Shown here piece by piece: positions 1 to 9,665 of a stretch of DNA of 64,000 nucleotides (positions are counted from its first letter, which is position 1; each line of letters starts with the position of its first letter). Made by a program: the position numbers and the translations under genes. The notes beneath the pieces were generated by a model. The model was not told where the DNA came from and searched no databases. It saw nothing but the letters and a program-made list of their open reading frames with translations. The stretch spans positions 190,802,270 through 190,866,269 of the forward strand of contig NC_081415.1 of the NCBI RefSeq assembly GCF_030272615.1, given 5' to 3'. The stretch comes from Cryptomeria japonica. Taxonomy: Eukaryota > Streptophyta > Pinopsida > Cupressales > Cupressaceae.

Positions 1-1302
1 GATAAGAGCATTCCAATGCCTCCATTTCCTCCACACTTTGTGACACCAAAATTCGACAAATATAGAGGGAGAGGAGACCCCAAGGCACACATAAGACAAT
101 TCTTCACAGCTTGCATTGAGGTAGCGGCAGAAGAAACATACTTGATGAGGTTATTCCCACAGAGCTTAGGCGATCAAGCTATGGAATGGTTTTCTCAATT
201 ACCTCCTGGTATTAAGTCATGGGGCGACTTAGCAGAGGCATTCATTCAGCATTTCTCCTACAACATAGAAACAGATGTCTCAGTTACTACCTTGTGCAAT
301 ACTAAACAAAAGGAAGGAGAATCTTTTGCGTCATTTTTACAAAGATGGAGAAACTTAGCTAGTAGATGCTCTTGCGAAATCCCACAGAAACAAATGGTGG
401 AAATGTTCACACAAAATGTTAACAAGGCTATTGGCTATGATCTCAGAAAAGCTTGTTTGTCTACATTCAAGGATGTCATTGAAAAGGGCCTAGCAACAGA
501 AAAGGTCTTAATTGAACAAGGAGTCATTAAGATATTCAAAGAAAACAAAGAGGACTTTAAAGGAAAGGACAAACCAAAATTTTGGAACAACAACAAGAAC
601 ACAGTTAATGATGGTGTTGTTGATGCCAATACAGTGAGACCAAAGTTTGTCTTTTCTGGATCAAGTTCTACCAACAATCAGGTGAACACTCAAACAACTT
701 CTAGACCAAGAAGGAAGTACACTCCATTGGGAGAACCACTTGAATCAGTATTCAAAAAGCTTGTAGCAAACAAAGTAATTACAGTTCCAGATTTTCCTCC
801 TTATGAACCAAAGGTCAAACCAAATTGGTGGAATGATGACGAGTATTGTGAGTTTCATAAGAGCAAGGGTCACAAGACAGGTAATTGCCATCGATTGAAA
901 AACATTGTGCAAGATCTCATTGATAGAGGTGACATTGAGATTGAGGGACATTCATCTAATCAAGAGCATGAGGTGTTTAAGGAACCATTCCCAAAACATG
1001 ACAAAGGAAAAGGCAAAGTCACAGATGATCAAGCCAATTACACTAGAGCATCTTACAATTATGATTCTACTATCAATCACATCTCAATGGACAATCATAT
1101 CTCTACCATTACTATCAAAAACAAAAATCTTGAGAATTCTTCTCAGAGACCCAAAATTGTCCTAAAAGGTGTGGGATCTTCGTCCGAATCTACCTCTGAA
1201 TGTCATGTTACAACCCGTCGAGGTAAGATCACATTGCCAGGTACCTCCACTAAAAATACCAATCTTTCATCAATCAAGCCTGAGTACGACCTTGTAGAAT
1301 AA
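1..1302 (+). pseudogene. gag: Gy1-1 gag polyprotein, C-terminal part (5' partial)
   Basis: The frame is open from base 1 (DKSIPMPPF) to a TAA at 1300-1302, and the ATG at 16 is only an internal methionine. Copy 2 shows about 310 further N-terminal codons outside this window. The retrotransposon gag (capsid-like) domain covers about residues 5-160, with the family-typical AMEWFSQLPPGIKSWGDLAEAF stretch near codons 56-75. A zinc-knuckle-like CEFHKSKGHKTGNC lies near 847-888, in the C-x2-H-x4-H-x4-C pattern usual for Tat gags. The product would form the virus-like particle that packages element RNA. No stop interrupts this part. The stop at 1300 sits exactly at the gag/protease boundary, and pol continues in the same frame (see findings). 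Confidence 0.9.
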
Positions 1303-2724
1303 CTAGGGAAGACACCTGCACTCATCTCTATTCTTGAGCTCCTACGTATATCCCCTGCACATAAAGCTATCCTTGAAAAAAATTTGAGAGATACTGTCGT
1401 CCCTACTGATCTGAACGTGAACCAGTTTCAAGCCATGGTGGGATACCTTTCCGTTCCACACTCCCTTACATTCACAGAAGCCGATGACGCCTCCATAAGT
1501 CAGCCACATAATGCACCTCTACATGTTGAAGCCTTCATACATAAACATCGAATAAAGCGAGTCTTGATAGATGGAGGAGCAGGTCTTAATATTTGTACAT
1601 TGAGCACCATCAGACAATTGGGATATTATGACAAAGCTGTGAATTCTACAAACCAAATCACCATTAAGGCTTATGATGATGAAGAGAGCTCGTCCAAGGG
1701 CACGGTCACCTTACCACTAAGAATAGGGCCAGTCACAAAGGATGTGGTTTGTCAAGTCCTAGATCTAGATCTCACGTATAACATATTGCTAGGACGTCTG
1801 TGGATTCATGAAATGAGGGCAGTCCCATCAACATACCATCAGTACATTAAGTTTCCTCACAATGGAGTCGAGGTAACAGTCAATGGTGATCCAAATCCAT
1901 TCATATATTGTAATAACTTGAGATCACATACTGAGACTATCATCCCCAGCAATCGTGAGGCTACTCCTTCTTCAGCATATATTGATCCTGAGTCATTAAA
2001 GCCCTCGACATCCAAACAAGGTGAATTCAGAGCCAAGTTTCAAGACAAAGGCATGGGAGAATACACTTTGAATCAAACAATGTTTTTACGACAAGTCATG
2101 ACCTCTCCCAAGGAATATGGGAGGCCACATCCTAACAAGCAAATCTCTATCATGATGCTCAAATGGGATCCTACCATCTTTCAAAAATGGGGTGAACTAG
2201 AAGAAGAAAATTTATATAAAATGCTCTATAAGGACGTTGAAGAGGACACACATGATCAGATTATTATACCCTGTGAGAACTATGGCAAAGGCTTCAAAAT
2301 TTTGCAAAGATTCGGGTATGATGGAAAAAGCCCTCTTGGACTACGCAAAGAAGGTGTCATGGAGCCCTTGCAACCTGAGCTAACTACAAGAAGAGAATGC
2401 TCCAAGGGGCTTGGTTTTCTAAATCCCAGACTACAAAATAAAAGAACAAAACAAGGGTCTTATGGCGAAAACCACACTGTGGCGCTATCTGACCCCAAAA
2501 AAGTAAAAAGAAAGGACGTATCTGAGGGTGAAAACCTCTCTGAGGCACCCAAAGATGGAAGGCTCGACATTCTCCCAGCATCATATGAGGAAAAATCATC
2601 CATGTTGGTAGAGGAGACTATAAAGACGAACATTGGTACAACAGAAGTTCCACACAACATATTTTTGGCTCAATCATTGACAGAGGCCGAGAGAGCAAAA
2701 TTCATAAGCTTCTTTAAGGGATGA
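1303..2724 (+). pseudogene. pol: Gy1-1 pol, protease and G-patch segment
   Basis: This continues in the gag frame after the TAA. The aspartic protease site reads VLIDGGAGLNI (about 1561-1593), the D-G-G variant usual in Tat elements, followed by the conserved NILLGRLWIHEM near 1780-1815. A G-patch-like segment lies at about 2281-2370 (GKGFKILQRFGYDGKSPLGL). G-patch domains are known in some retroelement proteases and probably bind RNA. The segment ends at TGA 2722-2724, where the neighbouring FAWSYADMPGLDP motif shows that pol continues. The enzyme would process the Gag-Pol precursor. Copy 2 matches this segment up to about 2070 and then diverges. Confidence 0.88.
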
Positions 2725-3885
2725 CAAATCAACTTCGCATGGTCATACGCTGATATGCCTGGACTGGATCCGGATTTGGTAATGCATCATTTGACAGTCA
2801 AACCGGGGGCAAAACCAGTAAAGCAGAAATTAAGGAAAATGCATCCACAAGTGGCATTGCTAGTCAAGGCAGAGCTGGAGAAATTATTGGATGTCGGATT
2901 CATACGCCCAATTGATTATCCCGAATGGATTTCCAATTTAGTACCTATCAGCAAACTGGATCGCAGCATCTGAATATGCACAGACTTCAAAGATATCAAC
3001 AAGGCTTGTCCAAAGGACGATTTCCCATTACTAAACATTGACTTGATCGTTGATCTCACAGCAGGCCATGAAATGTTATCTTTAATGGACGGATTTTCTG
3101 GATATAATCAAATCAGGATTGCACCTGAAGATCAACATAAAACATCATTTACTTGTCCATGGGGAACCTTCTGTTGGAATGTCATGCCCTTTGGGCTGAA
3201 AAATGCAGGCGCCACTTATCAAAGAGCGATGACCACTATCTTTCATGATCTCATGCATGTAACAGTGGAAGATTATGTTGACGACCTTTTGGTTAAATCA
3301 ATAGACAGAAATACACACTTGGACATACTTTCAGTTGCTTTTGATAGGCTGGAAAAATACAAGGTAAGATTAAACCCAAAGAAATGTGTCTTTGGAGTAA
3401 CCTCTGGGAAGCTCCTAGGATTCATTGTGTCTAAAAGAGGAATAGAAGCTGATCCAGCAAAAGTCAAGGCTATCTTAGACATGCCGCCACCCAAGAATAT
3501 CAGTCAACTTCGGTCTTTACAAGGGAGACTCCAATCCATACAAAGATTCATAGCACAACTTGCAGATAAGTGTAATCCTTTCCAGCACCTGCTACACAAA
3601 AACATCAAGTTCAAATGGGATGAGAACTGTCAACAGGCTTTTCAGGCGCTCAAAGACTATCTTTTGAACCCGCCAGTTTTGGTGCCACCAATTCCAGATC
3701 AACCATTGCTACTTTACATATCAGCTACTCCAACAGCACTGGGGGCACTTCTAGCACAGCAAATACCTGACGGCAAGGAAAAAGCAGTCTACTATATCAG
3801 TCGCACATTGGTGGGATATGAGCTAAACTACACACCGATCGAGCGTGCATGTCTCGCTGTGGTCTTTGCTTCACAAAAATTATGA
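2725..3885 (+). pseudogene. pol: Gy1-1 pol, reverse transcriptase and first RNase H
   Basis: This lies in the same frame as the protease. RT landmarks are FAWSYADMPGLDP upstream of the domain, ICTDFKDINKACPKD (2974-3018), MPFGLKNAGATYQ (3184-3222) and the catalytic YVDD at 3274-3285. A thumb/connection and a degenerate Gypsy-type RNase H follow (LLLYISATPTALGALLAQQ, ERACLAVVFASQKL). The first RNase H has lost its usual leading aspartate, as is common in Tat elements. TGA codons at 2971-2973 and 3883-3885 interrupt it. Both fall where the family usually has arginine, which fits CGA-to-TGA transitions. The enzyme would copy the genomic RNA into cDNA in the particle. It is inactive as it stands. 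Confidence 0.9.
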
Positions 3886-5895
3886 CATTATATGCTCACT
3901 CATAAGACTAAGTTGATTGCCAGAATTGATCCACTAAAATATCTTCTCAACAAAGCTACACTTACTGGGCGGCTGGCCAAGTGGGTAATGATTTTGAGTG
4001 AATTCGACATTGAATACGTGGACAGAAAAGCAATAAAAGGACAAGCCATTGCAGACCAACTAGCAGATGCTCCCATGATAGATGATGCTCCTCTACAGTC
4101 AGAATTTCCAGATGAGTCCATTCTAACAATATCACCTGCAAAGCCATGGCAATTATATTTTGACGGCTCATATACACAGCACGGGGCAGGAGCGGGTATA
4201 CTCTTTATAACTCCCCAAGGCGATTCTATACCAAAGTCATACCGCTTATCATTTCCTTGCACCAACAATATAGCGGAATATGAGGCATTAACAACTGGGT
4301 TAAGAATTGCAGTTCAATGGAAGATCCAAGAACTTCGTGTTTTTGGGGATTCTCAACTTGTCATCCGTCAAGCAACTGATGATTACCAAACAAAAGATGA
4401 AAAACTGATGCCCTACAAACAACTGGTAGATGATCTGAAACAACACTTCGCAAAGATAGAGTTTGAGCAGATACCAAGAGAACAGAATCGCGCTGCTGAT
4501 GCCATGGCTACAATTGCTTCGCTCATTGATCTACCGCAAAATGAGACCTACTATGAGTTCCTGGTAGACAACCTGCTGATTCTGTCATACGAGATCACTC
4601 CTACAGAAATGATATGTGTTGTTGGTCCTGAATCCCAGTTATATGGTTCCATATTCACATACCTTCGTGACAATATCTTACCTCCCGATCTATCGAACAA
4701 CCAACGCCGCACTTTCATTCGCCAATCCTCCCGATACGTTATCCTAGCTGATATCCTATACCGACAAGGTCTAGATGGCACCCTTCTTAGATGTTTAGAG
4801 AGTGACGAAGCTCAGATTGCGTTGCGAGAAGTGCACGAAGGGATATGTGGTCCGCATACTAGTGGTCCTACCTTGGCCAAGAAACTCATCAGGACGGGAT
4901 ACTACTGGCCTACTATGGAAAAAGATGCATATCAGTTTGTCAAGAAGTGTAAGCAGTGTCAAATTCATGGAGACCTCATACATGCACCAGCGCAGGAACT
5001 ACAACCACTTGCATCTCCTTGGCCCTTTTGTCAGTGGGGACTCGATCTCATAGGCAAGATTCACCCTCCTTCTTCCAATGGACATAAATTCATTATCACA
5101 GCCACAGAGTATTTCACAAAGTGGATTGAAGCCGTGCCTCTCACACAAGTTACTGGGAAACAAATCGCTACTTTCATCCTGAACTACATCATTTGCCGAT
5201 ACGGGATTCCTACTTCCATTATTACTGATAACGAGCGTCCTTTCAAAAATCAGGATGCTCGTGAACTCTGTGAGCGCTTCCATATATCCCATCGTTTCTC
5301 CACACCATATTATCCCCAAGGTAATGGCCAAGCTGAGGCGTCTAATAAAACAATTCTCAAAATCCTTAAAAAGACAGTCGACGACGCTGGCCGTAACTGG
5401 CATATCCAACTCAATCCTGCACTTTGGGCCTACCGAACAAGTGTCCGCACGCCTACAGGAGCTACACCCTACTCACTTGTCTACAGCGCTGAAGCCATCT
5501 TACCTATTGAGGTCGAGCTACCTTCTTTACGGGTCTCCTTGAGAAACATAATCAACGATGAAGACTATAGGGTCTCTCGCTTACAAGAACTAGAACTGCT
5601 GGAGGAACGATGACACATTTCTTTTAATCATCTCAAGGCTTACCAACAATGAATGAGTCGCAGTTACAATCACAAGGTCAAGCCTCGCACATTTGAGGTA
5701 GGTGACTTAGTACTCAGAGAGAACCCCAAGAATCAGCAAGACAAAGAGAAGAAGGGCAAGTTTGAACCAAACTGGCTTGGTCCTTACATTATTACAGCAG
5801 TATATGGATCTGGGGCATATCAGCTCTCAACTATAGAAGGTGAACCCTTGGAGGATCCTATCAATAGCATGCACCTTCGCAGGTTCTACACATAG
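3886..5895 (+). pseudogene. pol: Gy1-1 pol, second RNase H and integrase
   Basis: The archaeal-type RNase H starts at about 4147 (WQLYFDGS, catalytic Asp codon 4162-4164). Its other acidic residues are visible in NIAEYEAL, FGDSQLVI and RAADAMA. The integrase follows: an HHCC zinc domain (HEGICGPHTSG to CKQCQ, about 4831-4965), then a DDE core with Asp 5044-5046 (GLDLIG), Asp 5227-5229 (ITDNE) and Glu 5335-5337 (GQAEAS). It ends in a GPY-type tail (WLGPYIITAVYGSGAYQL). No chromodomain is visible. The frame ends at TAG 5893-5895. TGA codons at 5611-5613 and 5650-5652 break it just before the tail, again at arginine positions. Integrase would insert the cDNA with a 5-bp duplication, as seen for copy 2. 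Confidence 0.9.
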
Positions 5896-7615
5896 GCTAT
5901 TTGGAATATCCTAATTCAAAAATACAAAAAAATTATAAAACAAAAAAAAAAAAATTGAAAAATCTGAAAAAAATAAAGAAAAATAATTTCGTCCAATGGT
6001 GAAAACCACTTCGGTGGCGCCCTGGGCAAGTACCATGGTGAAAACTGGGTCACCAGCGCCATGCGTAGAGACTTTGCTCCTCCCTCCTTCAGGATTCTCT
6101 TTCATCATTTCATTTTGCACACACTCATGACCTATTCACTCACAATAAGCTTACCTATTCCCATCATGGCTTGTTATTGATCTACCTAAGATTGGTTAGC
6201 CATCCATAACCCTCCCTTTTCACTCCCTTTCCATCCATAATAAATTAGATCCTATCTGTGACTACGGCCAAATCCTACGTCTAGTAATGGGTGTGGAACT
6301 GAGAACATCACATGTTTCAAGGAGTAAAGTTTCTTCCAGCTTTCTTCAGTCTATCTGCGCACAATCCGCAATAAAGCAGTATTTGCATCATAGATCCGCA
6401 ATAAAGTTTCATCTTCTCCGCAATAAAGTATCAGTTTCATGGATTCAGTCAGTTTCAAATGAGACACAACAGCAACAATGAGCTTCAACAAAATCAAATC
6501 TTTCAACAGACTCAGACAACATATGGTTCAGTGCTATCTATCCTTTTTGTGAAAGTGAACATTGTGACCACAATCGAATAAGACTTATACAAGTGACAAG
6601 AGACACTAAACTTGAGGACTACAATGGATGTTGGTGTCGAGTCTTGGTTTTCTTTTGATTTTATCTTTTGGTGACATGTCTTTTAGCTTTTCCAGGATGT
6701 CTCTGACTAGAGATTCTATCTCTAGGATGTCTTTGACTAGAAAGGCGAGGATGGGGTATCGTCACCTATTTGTATTTGCTGTCTATGGATTGTCTTTTTA
6801 GTAATGCTATGACTTGTCCAAGGATATGAGGACACTGTGAGTCTAGTGTGAACTGGGGCATTCCTTGTTTGTGACTGTCTTATCTCCATGCAAACGGGTA
6901 CAATGACTTTCTGGGTCGAACAAATGCCTCGATTGTCATAACCTATTTTGCCATAATAAAGCTCAATGATGATAACGCACAAGAAGCTCTTTCACTTTCA
7001 TATCTTCTGTCTTCCATCCCCCTTTCTTGGTTGACTTCCATCGTCCTTCTCGAGTCCGCGTAGCCTACTATCACATGACTGAGTATAATGACACACCAAA
7101 AACACTTGCATTTCATATAGTTGCACCTGCATTACCACATATAAGTATTTCATACATACATATAGATATCACAATTGCATCACATCCTGCACACAACACC
7201 TGTTAGCACAATTTACATTTGCATTATCATATTCATCTGCATTACATACTTTCACATTTGCATTAGCATAACATATAGAATCATAAAAGAACAAAAATAT
7301 TGCATTGCATCATGTAAATATTTGCATCCATATCATAAGCATCACATAAGAACATCTCATCACATAGGTACACATGCATATAGCTGCCGCAAAGATGAAT
7401 CATCTCATATATATACATAAAGTGTCATGATACAATGATGTCAAAATCATATGGCTACAATCACCCGCAGGTGTCTACATCATTATACAAAATGGTACAA
7501 AATTGATACAGAGGAACTCACTGATCACTCCTACCAACACTATTGGTAGTGCTAATCCTGTCCATGTCATGGTATCCCATGCCACGTGTCCCACCCTCAT
7601 CTCCAGTCTTGGATC
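5896..7615 (+). other. Gy1-1 3' noncoding region between pol and the antisense gene
   Basis: There is no coding frame that I trust here. It holds an A-rich stretch (5917-5965), short repeats of GGTGAAAAC followed by GGCGCC (about 5998-6055), three copies of TCCGCAATAAAG (6365-6428), and a long TGCAT/CATA-rich stretch (7090-7400). The order of these blocks is kept in copy 2 (49753-51727), so they belong to the element. Confidence 0.75.
6365..6428 (+). repeat. Triple TCCGCAATAAAG motif, Gy1-1
   Basis: The 12-base motif occurs at 6365-6376, 6395-6406 and 6417-6428. Each copy contains AATAAA, the canonical polyadenylation hexamer. The triplet is also present in copy 2 with nearly the same spacing. 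It may be a sense-strand 3'-processing signal lying between pol and the antisense gene; that role is inference. Confidence 0.6.
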
Positions 7616-8550
7616 CTAGAACACTCGTCTAAGGGCATCCCTGTCTCCATCTCGATCGTACGGAATCAGCTCCCCATCAATCGGTATCCACATAATCCTA
7701 TATACATCCTCCAGGGTGACTGTCATCTCACCCATCGGCAGATGAAATGTGCACGTCTCAGAGTGCCATCTCTCAGCCAGCGCAGTCAGCAAACCCATGT
7801 TTACTCGAAACTCAGGCACATACAGCACATGTCTCAAACCCATCTCCTCAATGGTAGCTCTGTCCTCGAGTGACAACTCAAGTCGCAACCTCTGCGTCGA
7901 CAGGAATCTCTCCCATGACTCTAGCATCGGCAAATACTCCTGCAATCAAACAACTCAATCATGTCAGTTATAGTGGCATTCACTGTTTATCACAAAATGC
8001 TACTCGCTATCTAAATGCACATAGCTATTTATCCTAGTGACACTCACTGTTCATCACAAGGTGTTGCTATCTATCCTAGTAGTACTCCCTGTTCATCACA
8101 AAGTACTACGTGTGTGACACTCACTGTTCATCACAAAGTGTTACTCACATTTGCACTCGCTGTTCATCACAAAGTGCTGCTCATATTTCAGTACTCCCTG
8201 TTCATCACAAAGTACTCTATCTTGGTACTCACTGTTCATCACAAAGTGCCTTGATCTATCCTAGTCTTCCTAGAGGACCTGCTTGAGTGTATCCTCTCAG
8301 CAGCTTATCCAATCGACAACATATGTTCATCACAGAATTACCGATTTGACCTAGAAGACACAAATTCACATTTTTGGACACAAACGCGCTTTCCTGACAT
8401 AAACACACATTTATTACATTACCTGATATGCATTAATGACAACAATAAATGCATCAAAGTACGAGGAGGTTTTGTGGTACTCACTGGCTCTCCTGCCTCT
8501 GCTGGCCTCTAGAATCGACGAACACGGTCGAATCTGTGAACAAAAGCCAT
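7616..8550 (-). pseudogene. Antisense plant mobile domain (PMD) gene carried by Gy1-1, two-exon model
   Basis: Exon 2 (7939-7616) encodes about 107 residues of a PMD / aminotransferase-like domain: LLTALAERWHSETCTFHLPM, then GEMTVTLEDVYRIMWIPIDG. This matches the hallmark of MAIN/MAIL1-related PMD proteins. Exon 1 (8550-8485) encodes 22 codons from an ATG at 8550 (MAFVHRFDR to RPAEAGEP). It ends at a good donor (CCA, then GTGAGT), and exon 2 begins after TTGATTGCAG. Both exons join in phase 0 across a 545-bp intron. A TATA-like box lies about 95 bp upstream of the ATG. An in-frame TAG at codon 14 of exon 1 breaks this copy. Exon 2 ends at a TAG that is also present in copy 2, although recognisable residues (GHVAWDTMTW) continue beyond it. 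PMD proteins act in gene and transposon silencing in plants. A role for this version is unknown. Confidence 0.7.
7977..8255 (+). repeat. Minisatellite of about 36 bp inside the PMD intron, Gy1-1
   Basis: About seven diverged units share the core CTGTTCATCACAAAGTG (at about 7983, 8048, 8088, 8123, 8158, 8196 and 8230), spaced mostly 34-40 bp. The array lies wholly inside the predicted antisense intron. Homologous units occur in copy 2. Confidence 0.85.
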
Positions 8551-8641
8551 CGCTGCTGACTGCTGCTGCCCTTTTCTCTCTCTGCACTCTAATCTTGTGA
8601 GGGTGTAGATGACAATGAGGATGTCTTTTTCCCGTGGTCTA

Positions 8642-8650
8642 TCTTATAGC
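8642..8650 (-). promoter_or_regulatory. TATA-like box for the antisense PMD gene, Gy1-1
   Basis: The minus strand reads CTATAAGAT here, 92-100 bp upstream of the predicted ATG at 8550. Copy 2 keeps CTATAAGATA at the equivalent site (52682-52690). The spacing and the conservation are the only support. Confidence 0.45.
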
Positions 8651-8880
8651 CTACCCTAGCCCTCGCCCTCATTTCCCGAGTCAGTATTCTTCATCCTGTG
8701 ACTTTGTCACTCTATCCAGTCAGTCCATTCTAGCCTTTCTTTCTTATCGAGAGATTGTCTGCAATTTTTTCAGACATTTTCATCCAATCTCTCGAGGGGG
8801 CATATTATTCCCATCTTGGGGCAACTCTGTATCAGTTCATCTTATCTTCTTTGAAACAACGCGACAAGCCGCATTGTCTC

Positions 8881-8894
8881 AAAGAGGGGCAAAA
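8881..8894 (+). promoter_or_regulatory. Polypurine tract of Gy1-1
   Basis: AAAGAGGGGCAAAA lies directly before the LTR start TGTAGACAC. It would prime plus-strand DNA synthesis. The same tract precedes the 3' LTR of copy 2. Confidence 0.85.
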
Positions 8895-9665
8895 TGTAGA
8901 CACTCAAAATTGTCATGTCTAATTAAATAAATATTTTATTTTATCTAAGCCTAATTCTTCCATTAATTAAATAAATCTTTATTTATTTAATTAATTCATT
9001 TATCCTCTTCTAGCCTTATTTCTCATTTAAATAAATACATTTATTTATTTAAATTATCCCTTTCCTAAATTAAATAAATATTTTATTTATTTAATTGTCC
9101 TACTTCTTCTATTAATTAAATAAATCTTTATTTATTTAATTAATTCATTATCTTTTTCTACACATGACACATGTCGTTCATCTCTTAATTCCTACACTAC
9201 CTACCTCTTTCATTATTTTGGTATTTCTTTTACCTACCCTCTAATCCTAGCCGACCTCTCTTTTTACACCTCTCAATCTTATCCCTCCATTTCATATTGT
9301 GTCTTCTATTTAAGGAGATGCCTTCTTCATTGTCAAACCCTAATGACTAATGACTGATTTTGGAGTACTTGGCTACACTACGATCCTACTTGCAACCACA
9401 TTCCGTTCTTTGTTGAGCTCTTGTGCATATAAAAATCTGAGAGCAAATATATCAAGCAAGATCAATGGAGATAGGAAGAATGGAGATCAAAACCCTATTG
9501 GACATGTGATGGTATAATCTTTGTGATTTTGAGTTATTTGCATTGTCTTAGGTAATCTTCATATGTTATGGTGGATCTTTTGTTGATTGTTAGGCTAGGG
9601 TTTAGTGGTTGGAGTCATTTAGCCTTTCAATATTGTTATTATTGTATCCATTTTCACCATACACA
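8895..9665 (+). repeat. Gy1-1 3' LTR
   Basis: The LTR starts TGTAGACAC and ends ACACA, about 771 bp. It aligns end to end with the LTRs at 42362-43095 and 52930-53662 and with the inverted solo LTR at 31710-32487. The first 250 bases hold AT-rich inverted repeats. A TATA-like TATTTAAG stands near 9306, where copy 2 has TATATAAG. Confidence 0.92.

Larger units (their letters stand above)
1..9665 (+). mobile_element. Gy1 copy 1: Tat-lineage Ty3/Gypsy retrotransposon, 5' end outside window
   Basis: The order is gag, protease with G-patch, RT, RNase H, second (archaeal-type) RNase H, integrase, a 3 kb 3' region with an antisense gene, and the 3' LTR at 8895-9665. The doubled RNase H and the IDGG protease site are typical of the plant Tat lineage (established knowledge). 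The 5' LTR, leader and start of gag lie left of base 1. A second copy at 42362-53662 gives the LTR limits by alignment. The element abuts the LTR of Gy2 at 9666. The first Gy2 bases after the junction, GCTCC, are the likely target duplication, but the left copy is outside the window. Confidence 0.93.

Noticed and set aside
4999-5409. 136-codon minus-strand frame opposite integrase
   Set aside because: It mirrors a conserved integrase coding region and has no recognisable motif of its own.
7616-7945. PMD frame read as a host gene
   Set aside because: An equivalent frame sits at the same place in a second Gy1 copy, so it travels with the retrotransposon.
8015-8254. Plus-strand ORF across the minisatellite (also 52095-52368)
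   Set aside because: The frame is open only because the repeat unit has no stop in it. Composition is repetitive and it lies in the predicted antisense intron.
8030-8260. Evenly spaced repeats resembling a CRISPR array
   Set aside because: The units are diverged, the spacers are short and partly repeated, the host is a plant retrotransposon, and no cas gene is present. It is a minisatellite.
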